Shown in pieces: positions 8,672 to 17,487 of a DNA stretch of 34,454 nt. Position 1 is the first letter of the stretch. The number at the start of each line of letters is the position of its first letter. Position numbers and translations under genes: made by a program. This DNA is from Crenalkalicoccus roseus. GTDB lineage: Bacteria; Pseudomonadota; Alphaproteobacteria; Acetobacterales; Acetobacteraceae. The notes beneath the pieces were generated by a model, which worked only from the letters and a program-made list of their open reading frames with translations, did not search any database and was not told the DNA's origin. The DNA is taken from positions 1 through 34,454 of the forward strand of contig NZ_SJDM01000033.1 of NCBI RefSeq assembly GCF_004761865.1, read 5' to 3'.

Positions 8672-11600
8672 ATGATCTCCGGCGTCTTCGTGGACCGGCC
8701 GCGGCTGGCGATCGTCATCTCCATCGTGATGACGCTGGCCGGGCTGCTGGCGATGTTCGCCATCCCGGTCAGCCAGTTCCCGAACATCGTGCCGCCGCAG
8801 GTGCAGGTGACGACGCGCTACCCCGGCGCCTCGGCGACCGTGGTCGAGGCCACGGTCGCCCAGCCGATCGAGAGCGCGGTCAACGGCGTGGAGGGCATGC
8901 TCTACATGCGCTCCAACAGCGGCAACGACGGCAGCTACACGCTCACCGTCACCTTCCGCCTGGGCAGCAACCCGGACATCAACACGGTCAACGTGAACAA
9001 CCGGGTGCAGGCGGCGCTCGCCCGCCTGCCGCAGGAGGTGCAGCGCAACGGCGTGACGGTGCGCAAGCAGTCCTCGGCGGTGCTGCAGTTCCTCGCCGTC
9101 TATTCCGAGACCGGGGAGCACGACCCGCTGTTCCTCTCGAACTACGTCACCATCAACATGCTGGACGCGCTGCGGCGCGTGCCGGGGGTGGGCGACGTGT
9201 TCCTGTTCGGCGCCATGGACTACTCCATGCGCATCTGGTTCGAGGTGGACCGGCTGATCAGCCTGAACCTCACGCCGCAGGACGTGATCCAGGCGGTGCA
9301 GGGGCAGAACGTGCAGGCCGCGGTCGGGCGGGTCGGGGCGCGGCCGATCAGCGACGACCAGCAGTTCCAGATCAACGTCCAGACCCAGGGGCGGCTGACC
9401 AGCCCCGAGCAGTTCGGGAACATCGTCATCCGCGCCAACCCGGACGGCTCCGTGCTCCGGGTGCGGGACGTGGCGCGCGTGGAGCTCGGCGCGGCCAGCA
9501 TGGACACGGAGAGCCGCCTGAACGGGCGGCCGACCGTGACCATGGGCGTCTACCTCTCGCCCGGCGCCAACGCGGTGCAGGCGGCGCAGAACGTGCGCGC
9601 GGCGCTCGACCAGCTCTCGCAGCGCTTCCCCGAGGGGATGCGCACCATGGTGGTGTACGACACCTCGACCTTCGTCACCGAGACCATCCGCGAGGTGGTG
9701 AAGACCCTGCTCGAGGCCTTCGTGCTGGTCGTGCTGGTGGTCTACCTGTTCCTCGGCAGCCTGCGCGCCACCATCATCCCGACCATCGCCGTGCCGGTCA
9801 GCCTGATCGGCACCTTCGCCGTGCTGCTGATGGTGGGCTACACGGCGAACACCATCTCCCTCCTCGCCATGGTGCTGGCGATCGGCATCGTGGTGGACGA
9901 CGCCATCGTGGTGGTGGAGAACGTCGAGCGGGTGATGGAGGAGCACCCGGAGCTCGCCCCGGCGCAGGCGGTGAAGAAGGCGATGGGGGAGATCACCGGC
10001 CCGATCATCGCCATCACGCTGGTGCTGCTCTCGGTCTTCGTGCCGGTGGCCTTCATCCCCGGCGTCTCGGGCGTGCTGTTCCGCGAGTTCGCGGTCACCA
10101 TCAGCGTGGCGATGGTGATCTCGGCCATCAACGCGCTCACCCTCTCGCCCGCCCTCTGCGCCCTGACGCTGCGCCACACCGGGCCGCGCCGCGGCCCGAT
10201 CCGCTACGTGCTGCGCGGCATAGACTGGGTGCGCGACGGCTACGCCGCGGTGGTGCGGCGCCTGGTGCGCATCGCCGTGCTCTGCCTGCTGCTGACGGCG
10301 GTGTTCGCCGCCGGCATCTGGGGCCTCGCCTCGCGCACCCCGCAGGGCTTCCTGCCGCAGGAGGACCAGGGCGCGTTCTTCGTGCAGGTCCAGCTGCCCC
10401 AGGGCGCCAGCGTCTCCCGCACGCGGGAGGCGGTGATGCAGGTGGAATCCGTCCTGAGGCAGAACCCGGCGATCGAGAACGTGCTGGCGATCGTCGGCTT
10501 CTCGCTGATCGATGGCGGGGCGCAGTCCAACTCCGCCTTCGTGGTGGCGCGGATGCGGCCCTTCGAGGACCGGACGCGGGTGGAGGATTCGGTGTTCGCC
10601 GGCATCCGGCGGGTGTTCGGCGCCGCGCAGGGCATCCGCACCGCCGACGTCTTCGCCTTCAACATCCCGCCGATCATCGGCCTCGGCACCGGCGGCGGCT
10701 TCGAGTACCAGCTCCAGGACTTCCAGGGTCGGGAGCCGGTGGAGATGGGCTCGGCCATGCTCGGCCTCGTCGTCGCGGCGAACCAGGACCCGCGCCTGGC
10801 CGCCGTGTTCTCCACCTTCTCGCCGACCACGCCGAGCCTGTTCCTCGACGTGGACCGAGACAAGGCGCAGGCGCTCGGCGTGCGGATCAACGACATCTTC
10901 ACCGCGCTGCAGGCCACGCTGGGCGGCTTCTACGTCAACGACTTCAACCTGTTCGGCCGGGTCTGGCAGGTGAACATCCAGGCCGAGGCCGAGGACCGCT
11001 CGGACATCTCCGACATCTGGCGCATCCACGTGCGCAACAGCCGCGGCGAGATGGTGCCTCTGCGCGCCTTCGCCGACGTGCGGGTGGTGGTGGGGCCGCA
11101 GACCCTGCAGCGCTACAACAACTACCGCAGCCTCACCATCAACGGCTCTCCGGCGCCGGGCGTCTCCTCGGGCGAGGCGCTGGCGGCGATGGAGGAGATC
11201 TCCGCGCGCGTCCTGCCGCCCGGCTACGGCTTCGAGTGGACCGGCACCGCCTACCAGGAGAAGCAGGCGGCGGGGCAGACCGGGATGCTGGTGGCGCTGG
11301 CGGTGCTGTTCGCCTACCTGTTCCTGGTGGCCCTCTACGAGAGCTGGACCATCCCCGTGCCGGTGCTGCTCTCCGTCGTGGTGGGCGGCGTCGGGTCCTT
11401 CCTGGCGATCCTCATCGGGGGGCTCTCCCTCGACGTCTACGCGCAGATCGGGCTGGTGGTGCTGATCGCGCTGGCGGCGAAGAACGGCATCCTGATCGTC
11501 GAGTTCGCGCGCGAGGCGCGGGAGCGGCGCGGGCGCAGCGTGCAGGAGGCGGCGGTCGAGGGCGCCCGGCTCCGCTTCCGGGCGGTGATGATGACCTCGA

Positions 11601-11839
11601 TCGCCTTCATCCTCGGCCTGGTGCCGCTGGTGATCGCGACCGGGCCGGCGATGCTCTCCCGCCGCGCCGTGGGCACGCCGGTGTTCGGCGGCATGATCGC
11701 CGCCGCCCTGATCGGGATCTTCATGATCCCCATGCTCTACGTGGTGTTCCAGACCCTGCGCGAGCGGGTGAAGGCGCGGCTGCGTCGCCACCGGCCGGTG
11801 GTGCCGCCGCCGCGGGAGGCGCCCGGACCCGCGGAGTGA
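8672..11839 (+). CDS. RND multidrug efflux pump (HAE1/AcrB type)
   Basis: This 1055-residue inner-membrane proton-driven pump is full length for the HAE1 family. The N-terminus [29 protein letters not shown] is typical, followed by the [19 protein letters not shown] porter start. The proton-relay pair Asp409-Asp410 lies in [17 protein letters not shown] in membrane helix 4, and the partner lysine lies in [13 protein letters not shown] of helix 10. The hallmark GFLPQEDQG follows helix 7. The second half repeats the 6-helix layout ([14 protein letters not shown]..., [11 protein letters not shown]). It is 6 bp behind its adaptor and 18 bp before a glycosyltransferase gene with a strong ribosome site, so the three likely form one operon. 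The outer-membrane partner must be encoded elsewhere. The substrate range is not predictable. Confidence 0.96.
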   Translation: MISGVFVDRPRLAIVISIVMTLAGLLAMFAIPVSQFPNIVPPQVQVTTRYPGASATVVEATVAQPIESAVNGVEGMLYMRSNSGNDGSYTLTVTFRLGSNPDINTVNVNNRVQAALARLPQEVQRNGVTVRKQSSAVLQFLAVYSETGEHDPLFLSNYVTINMLDALRRVPGVGDVFLFGAMDYSMRIWFEVDRLISLNLTPQDVIQAVQGQNVQAAVGRVGARPISDDQQFQINVQTQGRLTSPEQFGNIVIRANPDGSVLRVRDVARVELGAASMDTESRLNGRPTVTMGVYLSPGANAVQAAQNVRAALDQLSQRFPEGMRTMVVYDTSTFVTETIREVVKTLLEAFVLVVLVVYLFLGSLRATIIPTIAVPVSLIGTFAVLLMVGYTANTISLLAMVLAIGIVVDDAIVVVENVERVMEEHPELAPAQAVKKAMGEITGPIIAITLVLLSVFVPVAFIPGVSGVLFREFAVTISVAMVISAINALTLSPALCALTLRHTGPRRGPIRYVLRGIDWVRDGYAAVVRRLVRIAVLCLLLTAVFAAGIWGLASRTPQGFLPQEDQGAFFVQVQLPQGASVSRTREAVMQVESVLRQNPAIENVLAIVGFSLIDGGAQSNSAFVVARMRPFEDRTRVEDSVFAGIRRVFGAAQGIRTADVFAFNIPPIIGLGTGGGFEYQLQDFQGREPVEMGSAMLGLVVAANQDPRLAAVFSTFSPTTPSLFLDVDRDKAQALGVRINDIFTALQATLGGFYVNDFNLFGRVWQVNIQAEAEDRSDISDIWRIHVRNSRGEMVPLRAFADVRVVVGPQTLQRYNNYRSLTINGSPAPGVSSGEALAAMEEISARVLPPGYGFEWTGTAYQEKQAAGQTGMLVALAVLFAYLFLVALYESWTIPVPVLLSVVVGGVGSFLAILIGGLSLDVYAQIGLVVLIALAAKNGILIVEFAREARERRGRSVQEAAVEGARLRFRAVMMTSIAFILGLVPLVIATGPAMLSRRAVGTPVFGGMIAAALIGIFMIPMLYVVFQTLRERVKARLRRHRPVVPPPREAPGPAE

Positions 11840-11857
11840 GCGGAAGGGGGACGCGGC

Positions 11858-13156
11858 GTGGCGCGCATCCTGATCGCCGGCACGGGCTCGCTCGGCGATC
11901 TCCATCCCTTCCTCGCCCTCGGGCGTGGCCTGGCGGCGCGCGGGCATCGGGTGACGCTCGCCCACGCCCCCTCCTTCCGGGCGCATGCCGCCGCGGCGGG
12001 GCTCGGCTTCGCGCCGCTCCGCCCCGACTACGCGGCGCTGCTCGCGGCCGATGCCGGGCTGCGCGCCCGCACCCTGCATCCCGCGCGCGGGGCCGCGGCG
12101 ATGTGGCGGGAGATCATCGCCCCGCATCTGCGGGCGAGCCATGCGGACCTGCTGGCGGCGGCCGCGGAGGGGCCGGGCTGCGACCTGCTGATCCACGCCC
12201 CGACCGTCGCCGTGGCGCCGCTGGTGGCCGAGCAGCGCGGCATTCCCTGGGCGCCGGCGCTGCTGCAGCCCTTCGCCCTGTTCTCGGTGCATGACCCGAG
12301 CCTGCCGCCCGGCCTGCCCTGGCTGGCCGAGCGGCCCTGGCTGCACCGGCTGCTGGCGCCGGGCATCCGCCGCCTGGGGCTCGGGATGATGCGGCGCTGG
12401 TCGGCGCCGGTGGCGGCGCTGCGCGCGGAACTCGGCCTTCCCCCCGCGGGCTATCCCCTGCTGAACGCGGCCCGGCCGCCGCGCTTCGGCCTCGCCCTCT
12501 TCTCCTCCCTGCTCGCGGCGCGCCAGCCGGACTGGCCACCACGCCTCGCGCCGACCGGCTTTCCCTTCTGGGACGGGCCGGACCCCGAAGCCCCCTCGCC
12601 CGCCGAGGCGGCGCGCATCGCCGCCTTCCTGGCCGAGGCGGCGGGGCCGCCGCCCATCGTCTTCACCCTGGGCTCGGCGGCCTTCCATCGCGCCGGGGCG
12701 TTCTGGCGGGAAAGTCTGGAGGCGGCCCGGCGGCTCGGCCGCCGCGCCCTGCTGCTGACCGGCAGGGCCGAGGGCGGCTTCCGCCCCGGCCCGCTGCCCG
12801 GCTGGGCGCTGGCGGTAGGCTACGCCCCGCATGCCGAGATCTTCCCGCGCGCCGCCGCCATCGTCCACCAGGGCGGCATCGGCACCACGGGCCAGGCGAT
12901 GCGGGCCGGCCGGCCGATGCTGGTGGTGCCCTTCGCCAACGACCAGCCCGACAACGCGAACCGGCTGCGGCGACTCGGCATCGCCGCCGTGCTGCCCGAG
13001 GGGCGCTACACCGCCTCCGCCGCCGCCACGGCGCTCTCCGCCCTGCTGCGCGACGCGCAGGCGGCGGCGCGGGCCCGCGCGGTGGCGGAGGCGGTGCGGG
13101 CGGAGGACGGGGTGGGCGCGGCCTGCGACGCGGTCGAGGCGGGCCTCGCCGCCTGA
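11858..13156 (+). CDS. UGT/MGT-type glycosyltransferase
   Basis: This 432-residue GT-B fold enzyme transfers sugar from a nucleotide sugar to a lipid or small-molecule acceptor (GT1/GT28-like; relatives include sterol, rhamnolipid and macrolide glycosyltransferases). The N-terminal acceptor domain opens [34 protein letters not shown]. The C-terminal donor site shows VFTLGSAAF (about 267-275), then [17 protein letters not shown] from His337, and [18 protein letters not shown], the usual nucleotide-sugar signature. Translation starts at GTG, with GGAAGGGGGA at 11842-11851 as ribosome site. Its position 18 bp behind an RND pump gene suggests shared transcription, possibly glycosylating an exported or toxic compound; this role is inference. 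Confidence 0.87.
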   Translation: MARILIAGTGSLGDLHPFLALGRGLAARGHRVTLAHAPSFRAHAAAAGLGFAPLRPDYAALLAADAGLRARTLHPARGAAAMWREIIAPHLRASHADLLAAAAEGPGCDLLIHAPTVAVAPLVAEQRGIPWAPALLQPFALFSVHDPSLPPGLPWLAERPWLHRLLAPGIRRLGLGMMRRWSAPVAALRAELGLPPAGYPLLNAARPPRFGLALFSSLLAARQPDWPPRLAPTGFPFWDGPDPEAPSPAEAARIAAFLAEAAGPPPIVFTLGSAAFHRAGAFWRESLEAARRLGRRALLLTGRAEGGFRPGPLPGWALAVGYAPHAEIFPRAAAIVHQGGIGTTGQAMRAGRPMLVVPFANDQPDNANRLRRLGIAAVLPEGRYTASAAATALSALLRDAQAAARARAVAEAVRAEDGVGAACDAVEAGLAA

Positions 13157-13226
13157 CCCCCTTCCCCATCGCCCCCTCCTGCGCAGATGATGGGCGCCAG
13201 GGACCGATCGGGACGAGGGAGAGACC

Positions 13227-15560
13227 ATGGCCAAGTTCGGGCTGAGCCAGCCGCTGCGCCGCATCGAGGACCCGCGCCTCCTCAAGGGCGGTGGCCGCTA
13301 CACCGACGACATCGCCCTCCCCGGCGCCGCCCACGGCCATGTGCTGCGCAGCCCGCACGCCGCGGCGCGGATCCGCTCGGTGGACACCGCCGCCGCGCTG
13401 CGGGTGCCGGGCGTGCTGGCGGTGATCACGGCGAAGGAGTGGCGGGAGGAAGGCCTTGGCGAGATCCCCTGCATCATCCCGCTGAAGAACCGCGACGGGT
13501 CGGAGCGCGCCAGCACGCCGCGCGGCGCCCTGGCGGAGGACCGGGTGCGCCATGTCGGCGATCCGGTCGCCTTCATCGTCGCCGAGACGCCGAAGGCGGC
13601 CAAGGACGCGGCCGAGGCGGTGGTGGTGGACTACGAGGTGCTGCCCTCCGTCACCGACCTCGACGCGGCGCACCGGCCCGGCGCGCCGCCGGTCTGGGAC
13701 CATGTCCCGAACAACATCGCCTTCGACTGGGAGGCGGGCGACAGGGCGAAGGCCGACGCGCTGTTCGCCCAGGCCGCGCATGTGACGCGGCTGACGGTGG
13801 TGAACAACCGGGTCGTCGTCGCCAGCATGGAGGTGCGCGCCGCCGCCGCCGAATATGACGCGGGCGAGGGGAAGTTCACCCTCTACGCCGGCACCCAGGG
13901 CTCCTGGCTGGTGAAGAACCTGCTCGCGGAGAGCGTGTTCCGGCTGCCGCCCGAGAAGTTCCGCGTCGTCACCCCCGATGTGGGCGGCGGCTTCGGCATG
14001 AAGCTCTACCTCTACGCCGAGTACGCGTTGGTGTGCATGGCGGCGCGCCGCCTCGGGCGCCCGGTGAAGTGGACCAGCGAGCGCACCGAGGCCTTCCTCT
14101 CCGACACCCATGGGCGGGACAACATCACCCTCGGCGAACTGGCGCTCGACAAGGACGGGAAGTTCCTGGCGCTGCGCACCAGGAACTACGCCAACATGGG
14201 CGCCTACCTCTCCACCTTCGCGCCCTTCATCCCCACGGGCGCGGGCACCAAGGTGCTGGCCAGCGTCTACGATTTCCAGGCGATCCACGCCCATGTGCTC
14301 GGCGTGCTGACCAACACCGTGCCGGTGGATGCCTACCGGGGCGCCGGGCGGCCGGAGAGCAACTACCTGGTCGAGCGGCTGATCGACACGGCGGCGCGCG
14401 AGCTCGGCATGGACCGCATCGAGCTGCGCCGGCGCAACATGGTGCCGCGCAGCGCCATGCCCTACGTCACCGCCATCGGCCAGCGCTACGACAGCGGCGA
14501 CTTCGCCGCGGTGCTGGACGCCGCGCTGCGGAAGGCCGACTGGGCCGGCTTTCCCGCCCGCCGGGCCGAGAGCGCGCGGCGCGGCCGGCGCCGCGGCATC
14601 GGCCTCGCCTACTACCTGGAGGCCACGGGCGGCAGCCCGACGGAGCGCGCCGAGATCCGCTTTGCGCCCGACGGCATGGTGGAGGTGCTGGTCGGCACGC
14701 AATCCACCGGCCAGGGCCACGAGACCGCCTACGCGATGCTGACCAGCCACGAGCTCGGCATCCCGATCGACAGGATCCGGGTGGTCCAGGGCGATTCGGA
14801 CGTGATCCCGACCGGCGGCGGCACGGGCGGCGCGCGCTCGCTCTATTCGGAGGGCCAGGCGATCCTCGCCACCACCGCGACGGTGATCGAGAAGGGCAAG
14901 CAGGCGGCCTCCGAGCATCTGGAGGCGGCGGTGGCGGACATCGAGTTCACGCCGCAGGGCGGGCGCTTCTCCGTGGTCGGCACCGACCGGGGCGTGGGCA
15001 TCCTCGATCTCGCGCGCATCCAGCGCGAGCGGGCGGCGAAGGGCGAGCCGGCGACGCTGCTCGACGCCGCGGAGGTGGCCGAGATCCGCGCCCACACCTT
15101 CCCCAATGGCTGCCACATCGCCGAGGTGGAGGTGGACCCGGATACCGGCCTGGTCGGGATCGCGCGCTACATCGTGGTGGACGATGTCGGCCACGCCATC
15201 AACCCGCTGATCGTGCGCGGCCAGGTGCATGGCGGCGTGGCGCAGGGCATCGGCCAGGCGGTGCACGAGCGCACCGCCTACGACCCGGAGAGCGGCCAGC
15301 TCCTCTCCGCCTCCTTCATGGACTACGCCCTGCCGCGGGCGGAGGACCTGCCGGACATCGAGGTGGAGCTGATCGAGGTGCCGTGCGAGACCAATCCGCT
15401 CGGCGTCAAGGGCGCGGGCGAGGCCGGGGCCGTCGGCTCCCCGCCCGCGGTGATGAACGCGCTGGTGGACGCGCTGTCGGACGACGGGGTGAGGCACCTC
15501 GACATGCCGGCGACGCCCGAGGCGGTGTGGAAGGCGATCCACGGCGCGAAGGCCGCCTGA
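13227..15560 (+). CDS. Molybdenum hydroxylase large subunit, CoxL-like form II
   Basis: This 777-residue protein of the xanthine dehydrogenase/CO dehydrogenase large-subunit family binds molybdopterin cytosine dinucleotide. The N-terminal a/b hammerhead domain is at about 15-125 (RIEDPRLLKGGGRYTDDIALPGAAHGHVLRSPHA). Mo-site motifs follow: VGGGFGMK (about 252-259), AYRGAGR at 369-375, GTQSTGQGHETAYAM, and GVKGAGEAGAVGSPPAV with the catalytic Glu732. AYRGAGR marks the form-II group; true aerobic CO dehydrogenases carry AYxCSFR, so CO oxidation is not supported. A ribosome site (GAGGGAGAG) precedes the ATG. The FAD (CoxM) and 2Fe-2S (CoxS) subunits normally encoded beside it are absent here. The substrate, an aldehyde or heterocycle, is unknown. 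Confidence 0.92.
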   Translation: MAKFGLSQPLRRIEDPRLLKGGGRYTDDIALPGAAHGHVLRSPHAAARIRSVDTAAALRVPGVLAVITAKEWREEGLGEIPCIIPLKNRDGSERASTPRGALAEDRVRHVGDPVAFIVAETPKAAKDAAEAVVVDYEVLPSVTDLDAAHRPGAPPVWDHVPNNIAFDWEAGDRAKADALFAQAAHVTRLTVVNNRVVVASMEVRAAAAEYDAGEGKFTLYAGTQGSWLVKNLLAESVFRLPPEKFRVVTPDVGGGFGMKLYLYAEYALVCMAARRLGRPVKWTSERTEAFLSDTHGRDNITLGELALDKDGKFLALRTRNYANMGAYLSTFAPFIPTGAGTKVLASVYDFQAIHAHVLGVLTNTVPVDAYRGAGRPESNYLVERLIDTAARELGMDRIELRRRNMVPRSAMPYVTAIGQRYDSGDFAAVLDAALRKADWAGFPARRAESARRGRRRGIGLAYYLEATGGSPTERAEIRFAPDGMVEVLVGTQSTGQGHETAYAMLTSHELGIPIDRIRVVQGDSDVIPTGGGTGGARSLYSEGQAILATTATVIEKGKQAASEHLEAAVADIEFTPQGGRFSVVGTDRGVGILDLARIQRERAAKGEPATLLDAAEVAEIRAHTFPNGCHIAEVEVDPDTGLVGIARYIVVDDVGHAINPLIVRGQVHGGVAQGIGQAVHERTAYDPESGQLLSASFMDYALPRAEDLPDIEVELIEVPCETNPLGVKGAGEAGAVGSPPAVMNALVDALSDDGVRHLDMPATPEAVWKAIHGAKAA

Positions 15561-15731
15561 GGCCGGGGGCCTCGGCCGGCGCCGGGCTGCGCATCCGGGC
15601 CGTCGGCGGAAGCCGGCGCGGCGCCGCGCCCCGGGGCGGCTTCACTTGCGCAAGGGCGCGGCGAAGGCGCCCCGGGCCGTGGTGTCCGCGCGGTTTCCGC
15701 GGCGCACCGCGAACGCCTCGGCCGGGATGCG

Positions 15732-16325
15732 CTACCGCACCACGTAGTCCACGATGCTGCAGGCGTTGATGCGCCGCTGCTCCCGCGCCTCGCCATCCTG
15801 GAAGACGATGCGGATGTCGTAGGTGCACTCCCCCACCGGCAGCCGTACCGGGAAGCGCTGGCCGGGCCCGACCACCTCGGTGCCCAGCCTGTCCGGCCCC
15901 CAGCCCTGCTGGGAGGAGGGGGAGGCGTAGAACTCCCGGATCGTCCGCCGCCCCTGGTTCACCAGGTTGAAGGAGGGGTTGGCGGCCTGGGTCGGCGGCG
16001 CCCCGCCGCCGAGCACGTAGTCCACGACGGCGCAGAGGTTGACGTTGCGCCGTTCCTCCGCCGCGCCGCCCTGGTAGACGATGCGCACGTCGTAGATGCA
16101 ATTGCCGTCCGCCGGCAGGCGGATGATGTGCCGCCCGCCGGGCGGGATCACCTCCGAGCCCAGGCGGTCATGCCCCCAGCTCCGGTCGGTCGAGGGGGAA
16201 GCATAGACCTCGAACACGGTGCGCGGGGTGTTGTTGACGATCCGGAAGGACGGGTCGCCGGTCTGGGCCTCGGCCGGGACGGCCAGCAGGCCGAGGAGCG
16301 CGGCGGCGAAGGCGCGGCGGAGCAT
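15732..16325 (-). CDS. Secreted protein with two tandem copies of one domain
   Basis: I do not recognise a named family with a function. The 197-residue product has a signal peptide (1-20, ending AEA before Gln21) and then two copies of a domain of about 80 residues (about 25-105 and 117-197). They share the pattern SF-(R/N)-(I/L)-VN, (E/R)-x-YASPS, WG-x-DRLG-(S/T)-EV, RLP, (N/E)-C-x-YD-(V/I)-RIV and C-x-(V/I)-VDYV. Each copy has exactly two cysteines with identical spacing (76/98 and 167/189), which suggests one disulfide per domain and export to the periplasm or outside. The ribosome site CCAGGAGAGG precedes the ATG. It is convergent with the CoxL-like gene and divergent from the MBL-fold gene. 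Confidence 0.8.
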   Translation of the reverse strand: MLRRAFAAALLGLLAVPAEAQTGDPSFRIVNNTPRTVFEVYASPSTDRSWGHDRLGSEVIPPGGRHIIRLPADGNCIYDVRIVYQGGAAEERRNVNLCAVVDYVLGGGAPPTQAANPSFNLVNQGRRTIREFYASPSSQQGWGPDRLGTEVVGPGQRFPVRLPVGECTYDIRIVFQDGEAREQRRINACSIVDYVVR

Positions 16326-16491
16326 GGGCCTCTCCTGGGTATCGGCGGTCCGAGGCTATCGCGAAATGGTTACGATTTCCATGTGGCCGCACCCCGGCCG
16401 GCGCGCGGCTTGGCAGCCGCGGCGCCATGCGCCATCTCCTGCGGCAGCCGCGCCGCCGCCCGGCCGCGCGGGAACGCCGCAGGGAGTCGCC

Positions 16492-17475
16492 ATGTCCGGC
16501 TTCGCCTCCACCCGCGACCTCGCCGAGAAGACCGTCTCCTTCGACGAACTCGGCCCCGGCCTCTACGCCTACACGGCGGAGGGCGATCCCAACTCCGGCG
16601 TCATCCTCGGCCCCGACGGGGTGGTGGTGGTGGACGCGCAGGCCACCCCCATCATGGCGCGGGACGTGATGGCGCGCATCCGCGCCGTCACCGACCGGCC
16701 GGTGAGGCAGCTGGTGCTGACGCATTACCACGCCGTGCGCGTGCTCGGCGCCTCCGCCTACGGCGCGCAGGCGATCATCGCCTCCGACCTGACGCGGGAG
16801 CTGATCGTCGAGCGCGGCCGGCAGGACATGGACAGCGAGATCGGCCGCTTCCCCCGCCTGTTCCGCGGCCGGGAGAGCATCCCCGGCCTCACCTGGCCGA
16901 CCCACACCTTCGACCGGCGGATGACGCTCTGGCTTGGGGAGCGGGAGGCGCAGGTGATCCGCATCGGCCGCGCCCACACCATGGGCGACACCGTGGTGTG
17001 GCTGCCGAAGGAGAAGGTGCTGTTCGCCGGCGACACGGTGGAGTTCGGCGCCACCCCCTATTGCGGCGACGCGCATTTCGCCGACTGGCCCGCCACGCTC
17101 CGCGCCATCCGCGACCTCGGCCCGGAGAAGCTGGTCCCCGGCCGCGGCCGCGCCCTGCTGACCCGCTCGGATGTGGAGCAGGCCCTGCAGGACACGGAGA
17201 GCTTCACCTCCACCCTGTTCGCCCGCGTGCGGCAGGGCGTGGAGAAGGGCTGGACGCTGAAGCAGATCTACGACGACACCATGGCCCATATGCGCCCCGT
17301 CTACGGCCACTGGGTGATCTTCGAGCACTGCATGCCCTTCAACGTCTCCCGCGCCTATGACGAGGCGCAGGGCATCGAGCGGCCGCGCATCTGGACCGCG
17401 GAGCGCGACCTCGAGATGTGGCGCGCGCTGGAGCAGGGCGAGGAGGCGCGGAGCGGCGAGGTGCCCCGCGGCTAG
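16492..17475 (+). CDS. MBL-fold protein with a reduced metal site
   Basis: This 327-residue protein has a metallo-beta-lactamase fold and opens an apparent catabolic operon. The first motif, normally HxHxDH, reads THYHAVR at 77-83: His78 and His80 are kept, but the Asp and His of the second metal site are Val82 and Arg83. His162 (GRAHT) and Asp181 (LFAGDTV) are present, while the final GHG histidine is replaced in PGRGR (Arg218). So the ligands of metal site 1 remain and those specific to site 2 are gone. A helical C-terminal part (about 225-327) resembles the tails of glyoxalase-II-like hydrolases. The ATG at 16492 has GCAGGGAG upstream. The monooxygenase gene begins 12 bp downstream. The activity is unknown; a hydrolase using one metal, or a binding protein, are options. 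Confidence 0.85.
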   Translation: MSGFASTRDLAEKTVSFDELGPGLYAYTAEGDPNSGVILGPDGVVVVDAQATPIMARDVMARIRAVTDRPVRQLVLTHYHAVRVLGASAYGAQAIIASDLTRELIVERGRQDMDSEIGRFPRLFRGRESIPGLTWPTHTFDRRMTLWLGEREAQVIRIGRAHTMGDTVVWLPKEKVLFAGDTVEFGATPYCGDAHFADWPATLRAIRDLGPEKLVPGRGRALLTRSDVEQALQDTESFTSTLFARVRQGVEKGWTLKQIYDDTMAHMRPVYGHWVIFEHCMPFNVSRAYDEAQGIERPRIWTAERDLEMWRALEQGEEARSGEVPRG

Positions 17476-17487
17476 GAGAGGCGCGCC

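Noticed and set aside
6446..13285. A very long minus-strand open frame spanning the RND pump and glycosyltransferase genes, and similar long antisense frames at 16168-23397 and 30306-34157.
   Set aside because: They arise from high GC with few stop codons, lack family motifs outside the real genes, and oppose clearly recognised proteins. Only the last 298 codons of the first frame (SMP-30-like) are a gene.
13227..15560. Aerobic carbon monoxide dehydrogenase.
   Set aside because: The active-site loop is AYRGAGR, not AYxCSFR, and coxM/coxS are absent.
15561..15731. Bidirectional terminator between the CoxL-like and secreted-protein genes, based on the palindrome GGCGCGGCGCCGCGCC at 15615-15630.
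   Set aside because: It has no loop or T-run on either side, and such palindromes are expected in this composition. Nothing else was seen in the 171-bp gap.
16363..16379. AT-rich dyad GAAAT-7-ATTTC between the divergent secreted-protein and MBL genes.
   Set aside because: A 5-bp arm is too short to call an operator, and no convincing -35/-10 pair aligns with it, though it is the most AT-rich patch of that gap.
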